A stretch of 35,088 nucleotides of DNA from Ligaoa zhengdingensis (GTDB lineage: Bacteria > Bacillota > Clostridia > Oscillospirales > Ruminococcaceae): contig NZ_JACRST010000023.1 in the NCBI RefSeq assembly GCF_014384885.1, forward strand, positions 1 through 35,088, given 5' to 3'. The notes under the pieces are model-generated. The model saw only the letters and a list, made by a program, of their open reading frames with translations, was not told where the DNA came from and ran no database searches. The position numbers and the translations under genes are program-made. Shown one piece after another: positions 1-7,110 of this stretch (positions are counted from its first letter, which is position 1; the number at the start of each line of letters is the position of its first letter).

Positions 1-41
1 GGGCAATGCCGAGGTAGACGCACGGCAGTGCGCAAGACGCT

Positions 42-155
42 GTGCCCGTAGCCACAAGGCAGCAAGTAAGCCCCGCTGGCCAGCGGCAGGCCCAAGCTGG
101 GTCGGTTGCGCTACAGTGCGGTGCCTGTAGCCACAGGGCCACAAGCAACCCCGCC
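42..155. repeat. Imperfect direct repeat, two copies
   Basis: Two related stretches of about 35 bp lie at 42-76 and 121-155, offset by 79 bp; both begin GTGCC(C/T)GTAGCCACA and end in CCCCGC. Between them is a perfect 14-bp palindrome (CCGCTGGCCAGCGG, 73-86). No convincing gene covers positions 1-200, so this is read as non-coding repeat sequence beyond the terminator of the sensor kinase gene. It could also be the edge of an element that continues outside the window. Confidence 0.5.
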
Positions 156-211
156 GCCAAATGAATTGCTGACATTTTTACATGATAAAAGAAGAACATA
201 TAAAAAAGCGC

Positions 212-242
212 AAAAAGGCGGGCCCCGCCTTCGGGCCCCGCC
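212..242 (-). terminator. Terminator of the two-component operon
   Basis: A GC-rich hairpin at 217-242 has a GGCGGG/CCCGCC outer stem, one mismatch and a CCC/GGG inner stem. On the minus strand it is followed by a T-run (212-216) and a second T-rich stretch. It lies 20 bp past the stop codon of the sensor kinase, where a rho-independent terminator is expected. Confidence 0.8.
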
Positions 243-262
243 ACATATAACAATTGTAAACA

Positions 263-1903
263 CTATTCCTCGGTGTCGTCGCCCAAATCTGCCACGGCCA
301 GGCTGAACCAGAACTCCACGCCGCCGGGCAGGTTGCGCACGCCGTAGGGCTGCCCATGCAGCTCCATGATGCTGCGCACGATCGCCAGCCCCAGGCCGTA
401 GCTGTGGGTTTGCAGGTCGCGCGAGCGGTCGGTGCGGTAAAAGCTGATGAACAGCCGGTCCATGTCGTCCTGCGGGATGGGGGAGCCGGTGTTGTACAGC
501 TTGACGGTGCATTGCCCACCGGCGCACTCGGTCGAAACCCGGATCACGCCGCCCTCAGGGGTATACTTCACCGCATTTTCAAACAGGTTGACCACCACCT
601 GCTCAATCCGCTGATAATCGGCTTCCACGATCAGCTCGTCAGGCAGCACCCGCTCGACAGTCAACCGCTTTTTCTCGGCGAGGATGGTGTGGCGGCGGGT
701 CACCTCCTGAATCAGCTCGTTGATCGAAAAGGGCATCTTGACGAGCTGCACCATGCCGCTCTCCAACCGGGACAGGTTGAGCAGCGACTGCACGAGGTGG
801 GTCATCTTATCCCCTTCCGAGCGGATGATGCCGCAGTATTCCTCCCGCAGCTCGCGCTGGCTGTCGTCCAGGTCGCGCAGGCTGTCGGCATAGCTGGTGA
901 TGAGGGTGAGCGGCGTCTTAAAGTCGTGCGAGACGTTGGCGATAAACCGCTTGCGCATCTGGTCCTGCTGCTCGGAGCGGTGCAGGTCGTCGCGCAGCAT
1001 CTGGTTGGCGTTTTCCAGCTCGCGGATACTCTCCTGCAGGCTGTCGGACATCTCATTGATCGCCCCCGCCAGCATCCCCAGCTCATCCTTGGATCGGGTG
1101 GTGCAGCGCGCCGAGAAGTCGAGGTCGGCGATCCGCCCGGCCGCGCGCTGCATCTCAGTGACCGGCTGCACGATGCGGCGGCTGATGAAATAGAGCAGGA
1201 TACCGCCGATCATCAGGGTAAACACCGACACGGTGGCGCAGGCGGAAACCGCCAGTTCAGCGGTTTCCGCGATGTATTGGCGCGGGGTTTCCAGCGAGAG
1301 GTAGTTGCCGTCGGGCAAGGCGGTATACAGCGAGATAGTCGCGCGCGGCTTGTGGTTATCATCCGTGTCCAGAATGACATACCGCTGGTTCTCCAGCTCC
1401 TGCTGGATGCCGGAGGCGTAAAACTGCTCCAGATATTTTTTGATGATTTTCTGCTCATCCCGCTGGGGGAAATAAAACTTTCCCCACTCCCCCTTCTGCC
1501 CCGCGGGCTTTTCCTCCGGCGCTGGTTCGGGAACCGGCGCGCCGCTCTCCGGCGGCACGGGGGGCTCCTCGAGGCCAAAGCCGCGGCGGGAGTTGTAGTC
1601 GATCTGGATCTCCCCCGACTCATCCCGGTGGAAGATGTGCACCACCGTGTTGCGGGTCTCCACTGCGTCCAGCGCTGCGACGAACTCGTCCCCAGCCGCC
1701 CCGCCGGAGAACGCCCCGACAATGTTCGCTGCGCCCGCCTTGAGCTCCTGAATCTTGTTGCGGGTGTAGAGCTGCTCAAACACGGTCGAGCCCATCAGCA
1801 GCAGGATGAGGATGTTGGAGAGCAGCACCGCCAGCACGATCAAAAACAGCTTGGGCTGGATGCCGAAACGGATGCGGCGCTGGCCGTCATACCTCACATT
1901 CAA
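263..1903 (-). CDS. Sensor histidine kinase (HAMP, HisKA, HATPase_c)
   Basis: A 546-residue membrane histidine kinase, partner of the response regulator just upstream. Membrane helices lie at about 19-38 and 217-240, enclosing an extracytoplasmic sensor region with a proline/glutamate-rich stretch at about 112-135. A HAMP domain follows (about 241-293), then a short coiled coil, the H-box with phospho-acceptor His326 in NVSHDFKTPL, the N-box NLFENAVKYT and a glycine box GLGLAIV. The start is taken as TTG at 1903 because AAGGTGG sits 8 nt before it on the minus strand; it overlaps the end of the regulator gene by 17 nt, which indicates translational coupling. The extracytoplasmic domain is not of a type I recognise, so the signal is unknown. 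The kinase fold is certain by motif. Confidence 0.93.
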   Translation of the reverse strand: MNVRYDGQRRIRFGIQPKLFLIVLAVLLSNILILLLMGSTVFEQLYTRNKIQELKAGAANIVGAFSGGAAGDEFVAALDAVETRNTVVHIFHRDESGEIQIDYNSRRGFGLEEPPVPPESGAPVPEPAPEEKPAGQKGEWGKFYFPQRDEQKIIKKYLEQFYASGIQQELENQRYVILDTDDNHKPRATISLYTALPDGNYLSLETPRQYIAETAELAVSACATVSVFTLMIGGILLYFISRRIVQPVTEMQRAAGRIADLDFSARCTTRSKDELGMLAGAINEMSDSLQESIRELENANQMLRDDLHRSEQQDQMRKRFIANVSHDFKTPLTLITSYADSLRDLDDSQRELREEYCGIIRSEGDKMTHLVQSLLNLSRLESGMVQLVKMPFSINELIQEVTRRHTILAEKKRLTVERVLPDELIVEADYQRIEQVVVNLFENAVKYTPEGGVIRVSTECAGGQCTVKLYNTGSPIPQDDMDRLFISFYRTDRSRDLQTHSYGLGLAIVRSIMELHGQPYGVRNLPGGVEFWFSLAVADLGDDTEE

Positions 1904-2561
1904 ACTTGTATCCCACCTTTCGCAGGGTGACGATGTACCGCCCGCACTCGCCCAGCTTGGCGCGCAGGCATTTGATGTGGGTGTCCACCGTGCGGTCGTC
2001 GCCGAAGTAATCTGCGTTCCAGACGGTGGAGAGGATCTGGTCGCGGGTGAGCACCAGGTTCTTGTTCTGCATCAGGTAATAGAGCAGGTCGAACTCCTTT
2101 GGGGTCATCAGCACCCGCTCGCCGTTCACCGTGACCAGGCGCTCGCGGTAGCGCAGCACAATGCCGCCCAGCTCCAGGTTTTCCTTGCTGCCCACCGCGG
2201 TGCGGCGCAGCAGGGTCTGGATGCGCGCCACCAGCACGCTGCTGGAAAACGGCTTGGAGACATAATCGTCCGCGCCGCGGGTGAGCCCCGTCACCTCGTC
2301 GGCCTCCCCGTCCAGCGCGGTAAGCATCAGGATGGGCACCTGCGACCGCGCGCGCAACCGTTCGCACACCTCGTATCCGTTGAGCTTGGGCATCATCACA
2401 TCCAACACCACCAGGATGATGTCGGGGTGTTCGTCGAACTTTTCCAGGGCGTCCTGCCCGTCGCAGGCCTCCACCACCGAGAACCCGGCCTTGGTGAGGG
2501 TGCCCGCCACCACGCGGCGGATGTTGGCTTCGTCCTCCGCGATGAGAATTTTATTGTCCAT
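1887..2561 (-). CDS. OmpR/PhoB-family response regulator
   Basis: A 224-residue DNA-binding response regulator. The N-terminal receiver domain shows the acidic pair (AEDE), the phospho-acceptor Asp in VVLDVMMPKLNG, the conserved Thr in MLTA and the Lys in SKPF. The C-terminal winged helix has the family signature MTPKEFDLLYYLMQN and RTVDTHIKCLRAKL. The start ATG (2559-2561) has GGAGGTG upstream. It is phosphorylated by the kinase encoded immediately downstream, with which it overlaps. The lipid kinase gene lies 64 nt upstream on the same strand, so all three may be cotranscribed, though the gap could hold a separate promoter. Target genes cannot be read from the sequence. Confidence 0.95.
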   Translation of the reverse strand: MDNKILIAEDEANIRRVVAGTLTKAGFSVVEACDGQDALEKFDEHPDIILVVLDVMMPKLNGYEVCERLRARSQVPILMLTALDGEADEVTGLTRGADDYVSKPFSSSVLVARIQTLLRRTAVGSKENLELGGIVLRYRERLVTVNGERVLMTPKEFDLLYYLMQNKNLVLTRDQILSTVWNADYFGDDRTVDTHIKCLRAKLGECGRYIVTLRKVGYKFECEV

Positions 2562-2625
2562 ACCGGTTGCACCTCCGTAGAAATCGCGCGCCGGACGGCG
2601 CGGTCCAAATCGTCCGTTTTTTTCA

Positions 2626-3618
2626 TCATAGCGCGGATATGTGATATCCCTGTGTTGATTTGCCGGAAAATTTGGGCGCGCGAATCAAGTCCGGCCCGGC
2701 GGAAGCCCGGCCCCCCTCCGCTGCGAGGGCGGGGTCGGTCAGCACCTGGATGGCGCTGGGCAACACTTCGATCACCACATGCTCCACCTCGCCGCCGAAC
2801 TCCCCGTCCAACGTCCAGGGGCGGGGCTGGTCGGAAAACACCTCCACCCGGCGCGCCTTGGTGACGGTCACAAAATCTGGGTCGAGCTCCCCCTCCAGCA
2901 GGGCGTTGATCACCCGCTGGCGCTCCGCGTGGCTCTGTAGCTGGCGCACCAGCACCACCTCGAGCAGGCCGTCGTTCATCGACACGCCGATGCGCTCCCC
3001 CACCGCAAAGCCGCCCACCGAGGTGGAGTTGGTAATCATGCCGAAGAGGAACTCGCCCGCGAGCTCCCGCCCGTCGCACACGAGGCGCATCGGCCAGGGT
3101 TGGATGCCGGGCAGACGCTTGATCCCCTCCAGGATGTAGGCGGCGCGGCCCAGCCAGTTTTTCACCTGCTGCGGCGTCTGGTAGGAGACGTCGGTGAACG
3201 CGCCGAAGGCAGCGATGTAGGAAAAGGCGCGGCCGCCGAACAGGCCGATGTCGCAGGCATAGGGCGCGCCGTCCACCGCGATGGCGGCCGCCTCGGGAAT
3301 CGTCTTGGGGATGCCCAGGCTGGACGCGAAGTCGTTGACCGTGCCCGCGGGGATGTAGCCCAACGGCGGGCGGTTTTCACACGCAAGCAGGCCGTTGATC
3401 GTCTCGTTGAGGGTGCCGTCCCCGCCGCTGCACACGATGCGGTCGAAGCCGCCCGCGCGCTCGCGCAGCAGGTCGGGGATCTCCCACCGGCGCTGGGTGG
3501 TGTGCACCGTCACCTCGTAGCCCTCCCGCACAAACAGGTCGATCACATCGAGCGCCTTGGCCCGGATCTCCCCCTTGCCCGCGTTGGGGTTGATTAAAAA
3601 CAGCAGTCTCTTGTTCAT
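2626..3618 (-). CDS. Diacylglycerol kinase-family lipid kinase
   Basis: A 330-residue member of the DAGK catalytic family (DagK/YegS-like), which phosphorylates diacylglycerol or a related lipid alcohol using ATP at the inner face of the membrane. Family motifs are present: NPNAGKG near the N-terminus, the nucleotide-binding loop SGGDGTLNE, GTVNDFASSLGIP and a C-terminal LDGE. The start is placed at ATG 3616-3618, with GGGAGG 8 nt upstream; a TTG lies one codon earlier. The last 30 or so residues look like an unstructured extension. It may be cotranscribed with the two-component genes downstream. The exact lipid substrate cannot be told from sequence. Confidence 0.9.
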   Translation of the reverse strand: MNKRLLFLINPNAGKGEIRAKALDVIDLFVREGYEVTVHTTQRRWEIPDLLRERAGGFDRIVCSGGDGTLNETINGLLACENRPPLGYIPAGTVNDFASSLGIPKTIPEAAAIAVDGAPYACDIGLFGGRAFSYIAAFGAFTDVSYQTPQQVKNWLGRAAYILEGIKRLPGIQPWPMRLVCDGRELAGEFLFGMITNSTSVGGFAVGERIGVSMNDGLLEVVLVRQLQSHAERQRVINALLEGELDPDFVTVTKARRVEVFSDQPRPWTLDGEFGGEVEHVVIEVLPSAIQVLTDPALAAEGGRASAGPDLIRAPKFSGKSTQGYHISAL

Positions 3619-3696
3619 CAAGCGGTACCTCCCGTCGCATCTGATGGGTTTATTTTATCATATTCGGGCCCCGCCGGAAAGGCCCGCGGGGCGGCG

Positions 3697-3725
3697 TTGC
3701 GTTTTCCACATTCATCCGTTATAAT
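3697..3725 (+). promoter_or_regulatory. Sigma-A promoter of the lipoprotein gene
   Basis: TTGCGT (3697-3702), a 17-bp spacer and a perfect TATAAT (3720-3725). It lies 43 bp before the lipoprotein start codon. Confidence 0.75.
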
Positions 3726-3768
3726 AGTGGAAAATCAGTTTGTCCATTCACGATGAGAGGAGCACCCT

Positions 3769-4434
3769 ATGAAACAGTTGATCTGCGCCCTTTTGGCCGC
3801 CGCACTGGCGTTCGGCCTGACGGCCTGTAGCGCCAACCGCCCCGTCAAGGTGTCCAGCAGCGCTGCGGACGAGCCGTCCTCCGCCGCATCCGAGCCCGCC
3901 CCGCCGCCGGAACCCAGCTCCGAAGCCGAACCCGCCCCCTCCTCAAGCGAGCCCGCGCAGGAGGAGATCGAACTGCCCCCGCTGGAGGGCGCGTTTTCCT
4001 TCAGCGCCGACGACTTCATCGCCCAAATTGACCAGACGATGAGCCAAAACGGCCTGCCCACCCTGGCCGGCAGCCCCCTGGAGACCGGCGAACGCGAAGT
4101 GAAGGGGTTCGGCACGGTGGATGTGCGCACCTACACCCTGGCGAAGGGGGTCGAGGTGCTGTTTTACGAGACCCAGGACGAGGGCCGTCTGACCCAGATT
4201 ATGTGCAACGCCGTGTCCACCGAGATGGACGACGCGGGCATCGTCGCGTGCAGCGTGTTCGCCTCCAGTATGCTCGCGCAGCTCGACCCAGACGCCCACC
4301 AGGCGGTGGAGCAGCAGCTCGACCTGTCGCAGGCGGACGACGGGCAGATGCTCACCGCGAGCGGCGACAACGCCACCTATATCCATCTTTATGCCAACAG
4401 CACCGAGATGCTGGCGGCCCGGCCCAAAACCTAG
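3769..4434 (+). CDS. Secreted lipoprotein of unknown function
   Basis: A 221-residue protein with a lipoprotein signal peptide (lipobox LTAC, Cys about residue 20). A low-complexity Ser/Pro/Glu/Ala linker of roughly 45 residues follows, then a folded domain of about 150 residues that I do not recognise. The ATG has GAGGAG upstream and its own promoter. The product is expected on the outer face of the membrane. The oddity is the end: the TAG stop at 4432-4434 is the first bases of a MITE-like element, so the native C-terminus may have been lost or changed by the insertion. Confidence 0.8.
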   Translation: MKQLICALLAAALAFGLTACSANRPVKVSSSAADEPSSAASEPAPPPEPSSEAEPAPSSSEPAQEEIELPPLEGAFSFSADDFIAQIDQTMSQNGLPTLAGSPLETGEREVKGFGTVDVRTYTLAKGVEVLFYETQDEGRLTQIMCNAVSTEMDDAGIVACSVFASSMLAQLDPDAHQAVEQQLDLSQADDGQMLTASGDNATYIHLYANSTEMLAARPKT

Positions 4435-4596
4435 AGCCTGTTTAAAAACCGGCATTGTGCTGGAAATTCCGCTGAAAAAGAGCATGCACAAGGAAAAAGC
4501 ACGCAGGCAGGCTGGCGCCTGGCAAGTGGTTTTGACGCTGTAGCTGCCTTTTTCAGTAGAAGTGGACAGCCGATGAAGGTTTTAAAACAGACTCTA
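4432..4596. mobile_element. MITE-like element with terminal inverted repeats
   Basis: A 165-bp non-coding element bounded by near-perfect terminal inverted repeats: left end TAGAGCCTGTTTAAAAACC (4432-4450) and right end GGTTTTAAAACAGACTCTA (4578-4596), differing at two positions. Subterminal similarity continues to CTGAAAAAG (from about 4472) and its complement CTTTTTCAG on the right. TA at both outer edges could be a 2-bp target duplication. There is no open reading frame for a transposase, so mobility would need one encoded elsewhere. It lies between the lipoprotein gene and the hairpin that probably terminates it, and supplies the gene's stop codon. Confidence 0.75.
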
Positions 4597-4621
4597 AGCC
4601 AACCTTTTCCCGGGCAAAGCC

Positions 4622-4669
4622 AAAGGGCGCACACGCGGCAAGCGTGTGCGCCCTTTCTGCATCGTTTTA
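4622..4669 (+). terminator. Hairpin terminator of the lipoprotein gene
   Basis: A perfect 15-bp stem, AAAGGGCGCACACGC (4622-4636) and GCGTGTGCGCCCTTT (4642-4656), with a 5-nt loop and a short T-run (4665-4668). It probably belongs to the lipoprotein gene, now 190 bp upstream because of the inserted element. It may also work on the other strand. Confidence 0.7.
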
Positions 4670-4708
4670 AAAAGAAGGGCGGACGATGTGGAGAAGCATC
4701 GTCCGCCC
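4670..4708 (-). terminator. Terminator of the surface-protein gene
   Basis: A perfect 12-bp stem, GGGCGGACGATG (4677-4688) and CATCGTCCGCCC (4697-4708). On the minus strand it is followed by TTCTTTTT. It lies 65 bp past the stop codon of the surface protein. Confidence 0.85.
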
Positions 4709-4772
4709 AACAGGTCCGGTTATGATGGATGGTGTGTCGTTATCGTCAAGCTGTCGGAAAATGGGGTGCTAA

Positions 4773-5948
4773 TTATTTACGTTTCGCAACAGCGATGCCC
4801 GCGATGGAGACAACCGCCAGGGCGACAGCCAGGCCGACAAAGTCGTTCGCGCCGGTGTCGGGGTTCTTCTCGGAGTTGGAGCCGCCGTTGGAGGAACCGC
4901 CCTCGTTCTCGCCTTCGCCCTCGCCGTCAACAGCCTCGGAAGCGTCGAGCTCACGGTCGGAGATCACGTAGTTGCCGAGCTTGTTGGTTTTGATGGTGAA
5001 TTTGCTCTCGTCCATGTCGTACTTGGCATCGTTGAAGACAACCAGCTTGCCGTTCACAACCTCATAGATGTAGGGAGCGACCAGTTTACCGTTCTCGTTC
5101 TCGATGGGATCGATGTTCTCGAAGGTCAGGGTGCCGGTTTTGCGGAAGGTCTTGTTGTTGCCCGCGAAGTAACGCACTTCCAGGGAAGCCTCGGGGTATT
5201 TGTCCTCGAGCGCGGAATCGCTGGTGTCGAGGCGCAGGAACAGGTCCTTCTGGCCTTTCGCGTTCACCTCAAACAGCGCATCGCCGTTGAAGTCCAGCTC
5301 GATGGTGTCGTCGTCGTCCACGCCGTCGAAGTTGGTGACAGGGCCCTCCATCACGGTGTAGGACTTCGCATCGGTGGTCTCGTAACCGATGGTGCCGGAG
5401 ATGTTCATCTCAGCCTCATCGCCCGTAGCCAGGCCGGTGACCAGGGAGCCCATGTTGACTTTGCTGCCCTCTTTGGGGTACACAGTGGTGGTCAGGTCGA
5501 AGTCGACCGCTTCCATCTGGAACTTATCCGCAGTGGTAACCTGGATGAACGCGTTTTTGCCGGAGATGTCGCCGCCGGTCTTCACGCTTTTGATGACGAA
5601 CTGGGGTTTGGAAGAGATGTAGTTGGAACCGTCGGAGATCGAGGTTCTGATCTTGTAGTTGTCCAGGTCGGACAGCTTGGTGATGGGGGTGTTGGTGCCA
5701 GCGTACACGGGGATGTAGTAGGTGGTGTCCGCGTTGAAGTCGCCGCTCGCGCTCACGGTAGCGCTGTCGTTGCTCCATTTGATGTTGCTGACGTTGGCTT
5801 TGACCATGTGGTCGTCATCGTTCAGCACGTAGATAGAACCGTTGTCGTCGCCGATGGTGATTTCTTTCACATCGGTGGATGCAAATGCCATGGTGCTGGA
5901 CCCGAGGGCCAAAACAGCGGCAAGTACATAAGCAAATACTTTTTTCAT
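4773..5948 (-). CDS. Cell-wall anchored surface protein (LPXTG-like, NPDTG)
   Basis: A 391-residue secreted protein. The N-terminal signal peptide (KK, hydrophobic core, AFA cleavage site) covers about residues 1-24. The middle is rich in Asp, Thr and Ser, consistent with beta-sandwich surface domains, and matches no family I recognise. The C-terminus has the sortase layout: a Gly/Ser/Glu linker, NPDTG about 31 residues from the end, a hydrophobic helix and the charged tail AKRK. A class of sortase accepting NPDTG is inferred; none is encoded here. GGAGG precedes the ATG, and a strong promoter lies about 110 bp upstream. Its codons are less GC-rich than the core genes, as is common for abundant surface proteins. 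Confidence 0.85.
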   Translation of the reverse strand: MKKVFAYVLAAVLALGSSTMAFASTDVKEITIGDDNGSIYVLNDDDHMVKANVSNIKWSNDSATVSASGDFNADTTYYIPVYAGTNTPITKLSDLDNYKIRTSISDGSNYISSKPQFVIKSVKTGGDISGKNAFIQVTTADKFQMEAVDFDLTTTVYPKEGSKVNMGSLVTGLATGDEAEMNISGTIGYETTDAKSYTVMEGPVTNFDGVDDDDTIELDFNGDALFEVNAKGQKDLFLRLDTSDSALEDKYPEASLEVRYFAGNNKTFRKTGTLTFENIDPIENENGKLVAPYIYEVVNGKLVVFNDAKYDMDESKFTIKTNKLGNYVISDRELDASEAVDGEGEGENEGGSSNGGSNSEKNPDTGANDFVGLAVALAVVSIAGIAVAKRK

Positions 5949-6056
5949 TGTTTGTTTCCTCCAGCTAAAATTTTAAAAGGTAGGCGAAACGCTTCTCCAA
6001 ACGTTCGCTTCACCGGGAGGGGGCCTAACCGGCGGCCCGCGTTGCCCGATGTTTGT

Positions 6057-6084
6057 ATTATACCTGATTGCTGGAGAAAGTCAA
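6057..6084 (-). promoter_or_regulatory. Sigma-A promoter of the surface-protein gene
   Basis: On the minus strand, TTGACT (6079-6084), a 16-bp spacer and TATAAT (6057-6062). This predicts a leader of about 100 nt before the ATG at 5948. Confidence 0.85.
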
Positions 6085-6348
6085 CCGTTTTGTAATAACT
6101 TTGTTACTTTTGAGATGATAATATCGGTTTTTATCGCGCTTTTTGACGTTTTAAACATGAAATTTTATAAAATTTCCCAATTTAATAGTTACAATTTGTT
6201 ACAATTGGAAATTTCGCATCCAGCGCCTTCCAACCGCGCTTTTTTCCCGCAAAACTTCATGCAACTGTGCGCGCCACGCAATTGGGTCAACGTTGTGCGC
6301 ATGAGGTTTTTGTGCATGTGGGCCGTCCCCGGCCCACGCGCTTTGAGC
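6085..6348. promoter_or_regulatory. AT-rich upstream region with palindrome and direct repeats
   Basis: No gene is seen here. The region holds a perfect 18-bp palindrome GAAATTTTATAAAATTTC (6159-6176) and two direct copies of GTTACAATT at 6188-6196 and 6198-6206, spaced 10 bp apart, about one helical turn. They lie 75-130 bp upstream of the surface-protein promoter and could bind regulators. A GTGGGCC/GGCCCAC hairpin (6318-6337) follows the next gene but lacks a T-run. Confidence 0.4.
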
Positions 6349-6576
6349 CTATGGCCGCGCCGTCAGGGGCGGCACGCGGCCAGTTTCGCCATGCTCTTGC
6401 ATAGCAAGATCCGCGTCCAGGCGGGCGAGCAGCTCCGCCCTTTTTTGTGCGAGCAGCTCCTCGGGCAGGCTGACGCAGATGCAGTCGGTGCAGCTGCCCG
6501 AGATATCCAGCGAGATGTCGCGCAGGGTGCAGCGGCCGTCCTCCCAGTAGATGCAGAACAGATTTTCACAGTTCAT
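6349..6576 (-). CDS. Small six-cysteine protein, unknown function
   Basis: A 75-residue protein with six Cys in the first 34 residues (3, 8, 16, 29, 32, 34), including a CTDCIC cluster that could bind a metal or Fe-S centre. The rest is a Glu/Ala/Leu-rich helix. AAGGGGG precedes the ATG. Short proteins of this Cys pattern are, from memory, common in Clostridia, but no function is known to me. It is divergent from the HTH gene at 6722, with an inverted-repeat operator between them. Confidence 0.7.
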   Translation of the reverse strand: MNCENLFCIYWEDGRCTLRDISLDISGSCTDCICVSLPEELLAQKRAELLARLDADLAMQEHGETGRVPPLTARP

Positions 6577-6620
6577 GGCGGGACCCCCTTAATATAAATA
6601 TTGTGCTAATACTATAGCAT

Positions 6621-6656
6621 GATTAAACAGACAAGAATAACTATATCTGTTTAATC
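6621..6656. promoter_or_regulatory. Perfect 11-bp inverted-repeat operator
   Basis: GATTAAACAGA (6621-6631) and TCTGTTTAATC (6646-6656) are exact inverted copies with a 14-bp spacer, so centres are about 25 bp apart. The right arm covers the expected start of the minus-strand transcript, which suits a repressor site. The likely binder is the HTH protein encoded next to it, or another dimeric regulator. Confidence 0.6.
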
Positions 6657-6657
6657 G

Positions 6658-6687
6658 AGTGTACCAAAGGTAAACTATAGATGTCAA
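6658..6687 (-). promoter_or_regulatory. Putative promoter of the six-Cys protein gene
   Basis: On the minus strand, TTGACA (6682-6687), an 18-bp spacer and TACACT (6658-6663). The inverted repeat lies directly downstream of the -10 box. Confidence 0.55.
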
Positions 6688-6721
6688 ACACTTTTCTAAA
6701 TAACTTTTAAGGGGGCGACTT

Positions 6722-6964
6722 ATGCGGTACGGCACAATTCGCATTAAATTGGATCAGTTATTAAAAGAATCCGGTCTGAGCAAAAATAAGTTTTCTCAAC
6801 GTGCTGAAATGCAGCGTACACAGATCAACAACTTCTGTAAAAATGAGATCACACGCCTGGATACCGACGTGTTGGCCCGCATCTGCACGGTGCTCAACTG
6901 CCAGATCGGCGACCTCTTAGAGTTTATCCCGCCGGAGCGGTCGGCCGACGAGGCGGATTCCTGA
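6722..6964 (+). CDS. Small Xre/Cro-type HTH regulator
   Basis: An 80-residue protein that is almost entirely one Cro/C1-type helix-turn-helix domain (residues about 5-67). It has the recognisable SGLSKNKFSQRAEMQRTQINNF helix-turn-helix region in two parts and the terminal CQIGDLLEF typical of YozG-like regulators. AAGGGGG lies 6 nt before the ATG. It is divergent from the six-Cys protein gene and separated from it by a perfect inverted repeat, so it may regulate that gene and itself. Its stop codon overlaps the next small frame (TGATG). Confidence 0.85.
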   Translation: MRYGTIRIKLDQLLKESGLSKNKFSQRAEMQRTQINNFCKNEITRLDTDVLARICTVLNCQIGDLLEFIPPERSADEADS

Positions 6965-7068
6965 TGAACACACGGCGCGGCGCGCTCGGCGGCCGTAACC
7001 TGATCGGGGCGCGGGTCGCTCAATTTAGAAATGTGACCCCCAACGACCTGCTTGATTTCAAACTATAA
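6964..7068 (+). pseudogene. 34-residue ORF, probable internally deleted HTH remnant
   Basis: A 34-codon frame whose ATG overlaps the previous stop (TGATG), so it would be translated by coupling. Its first part (MNTRRGALGGRNLIGARVAQ) looks like the start of an Xre-type regulator, and its last part (NVTPNDLLDF) like the end of an HTH domain, with the helix-turn-helix itself missing. The inference is an in-frame internal deletion of a once-normal gene. It may still be translated as a short peptide. The family resemblance is from memory. Confidence 0.5.
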
Positions 7069-7075
7069 TAGAAGA

Positions 7076-7110
7076 GGAGCGCGGCCGCACAGCAGCCGCG
7101 CTCCTTCTTT
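7076..7110 (+). terminator. Hairpin terminator between convergent genes
   Basis: GGAGCGCGGC (7076-7085) and GCCGCGCTCC (7095-7104) form a 10-bp stem followed by TTCTTT. It separates the HTH genes from the convergent DUF3343 gene and may act in both directions. Confidence 0.75.

Noticed and set aside
356..1930. Long plus-strand open frame opposite the sensor kinase
   Set aside because: No ribosome site or family motifs; the kinase on the other strand has all its motifs.
6318..6337. Hairpin GTGGGCC/GGCCCAC as terminator of the six-Cys gene
   Set aside because: There is no T-run on either strand after the stem.
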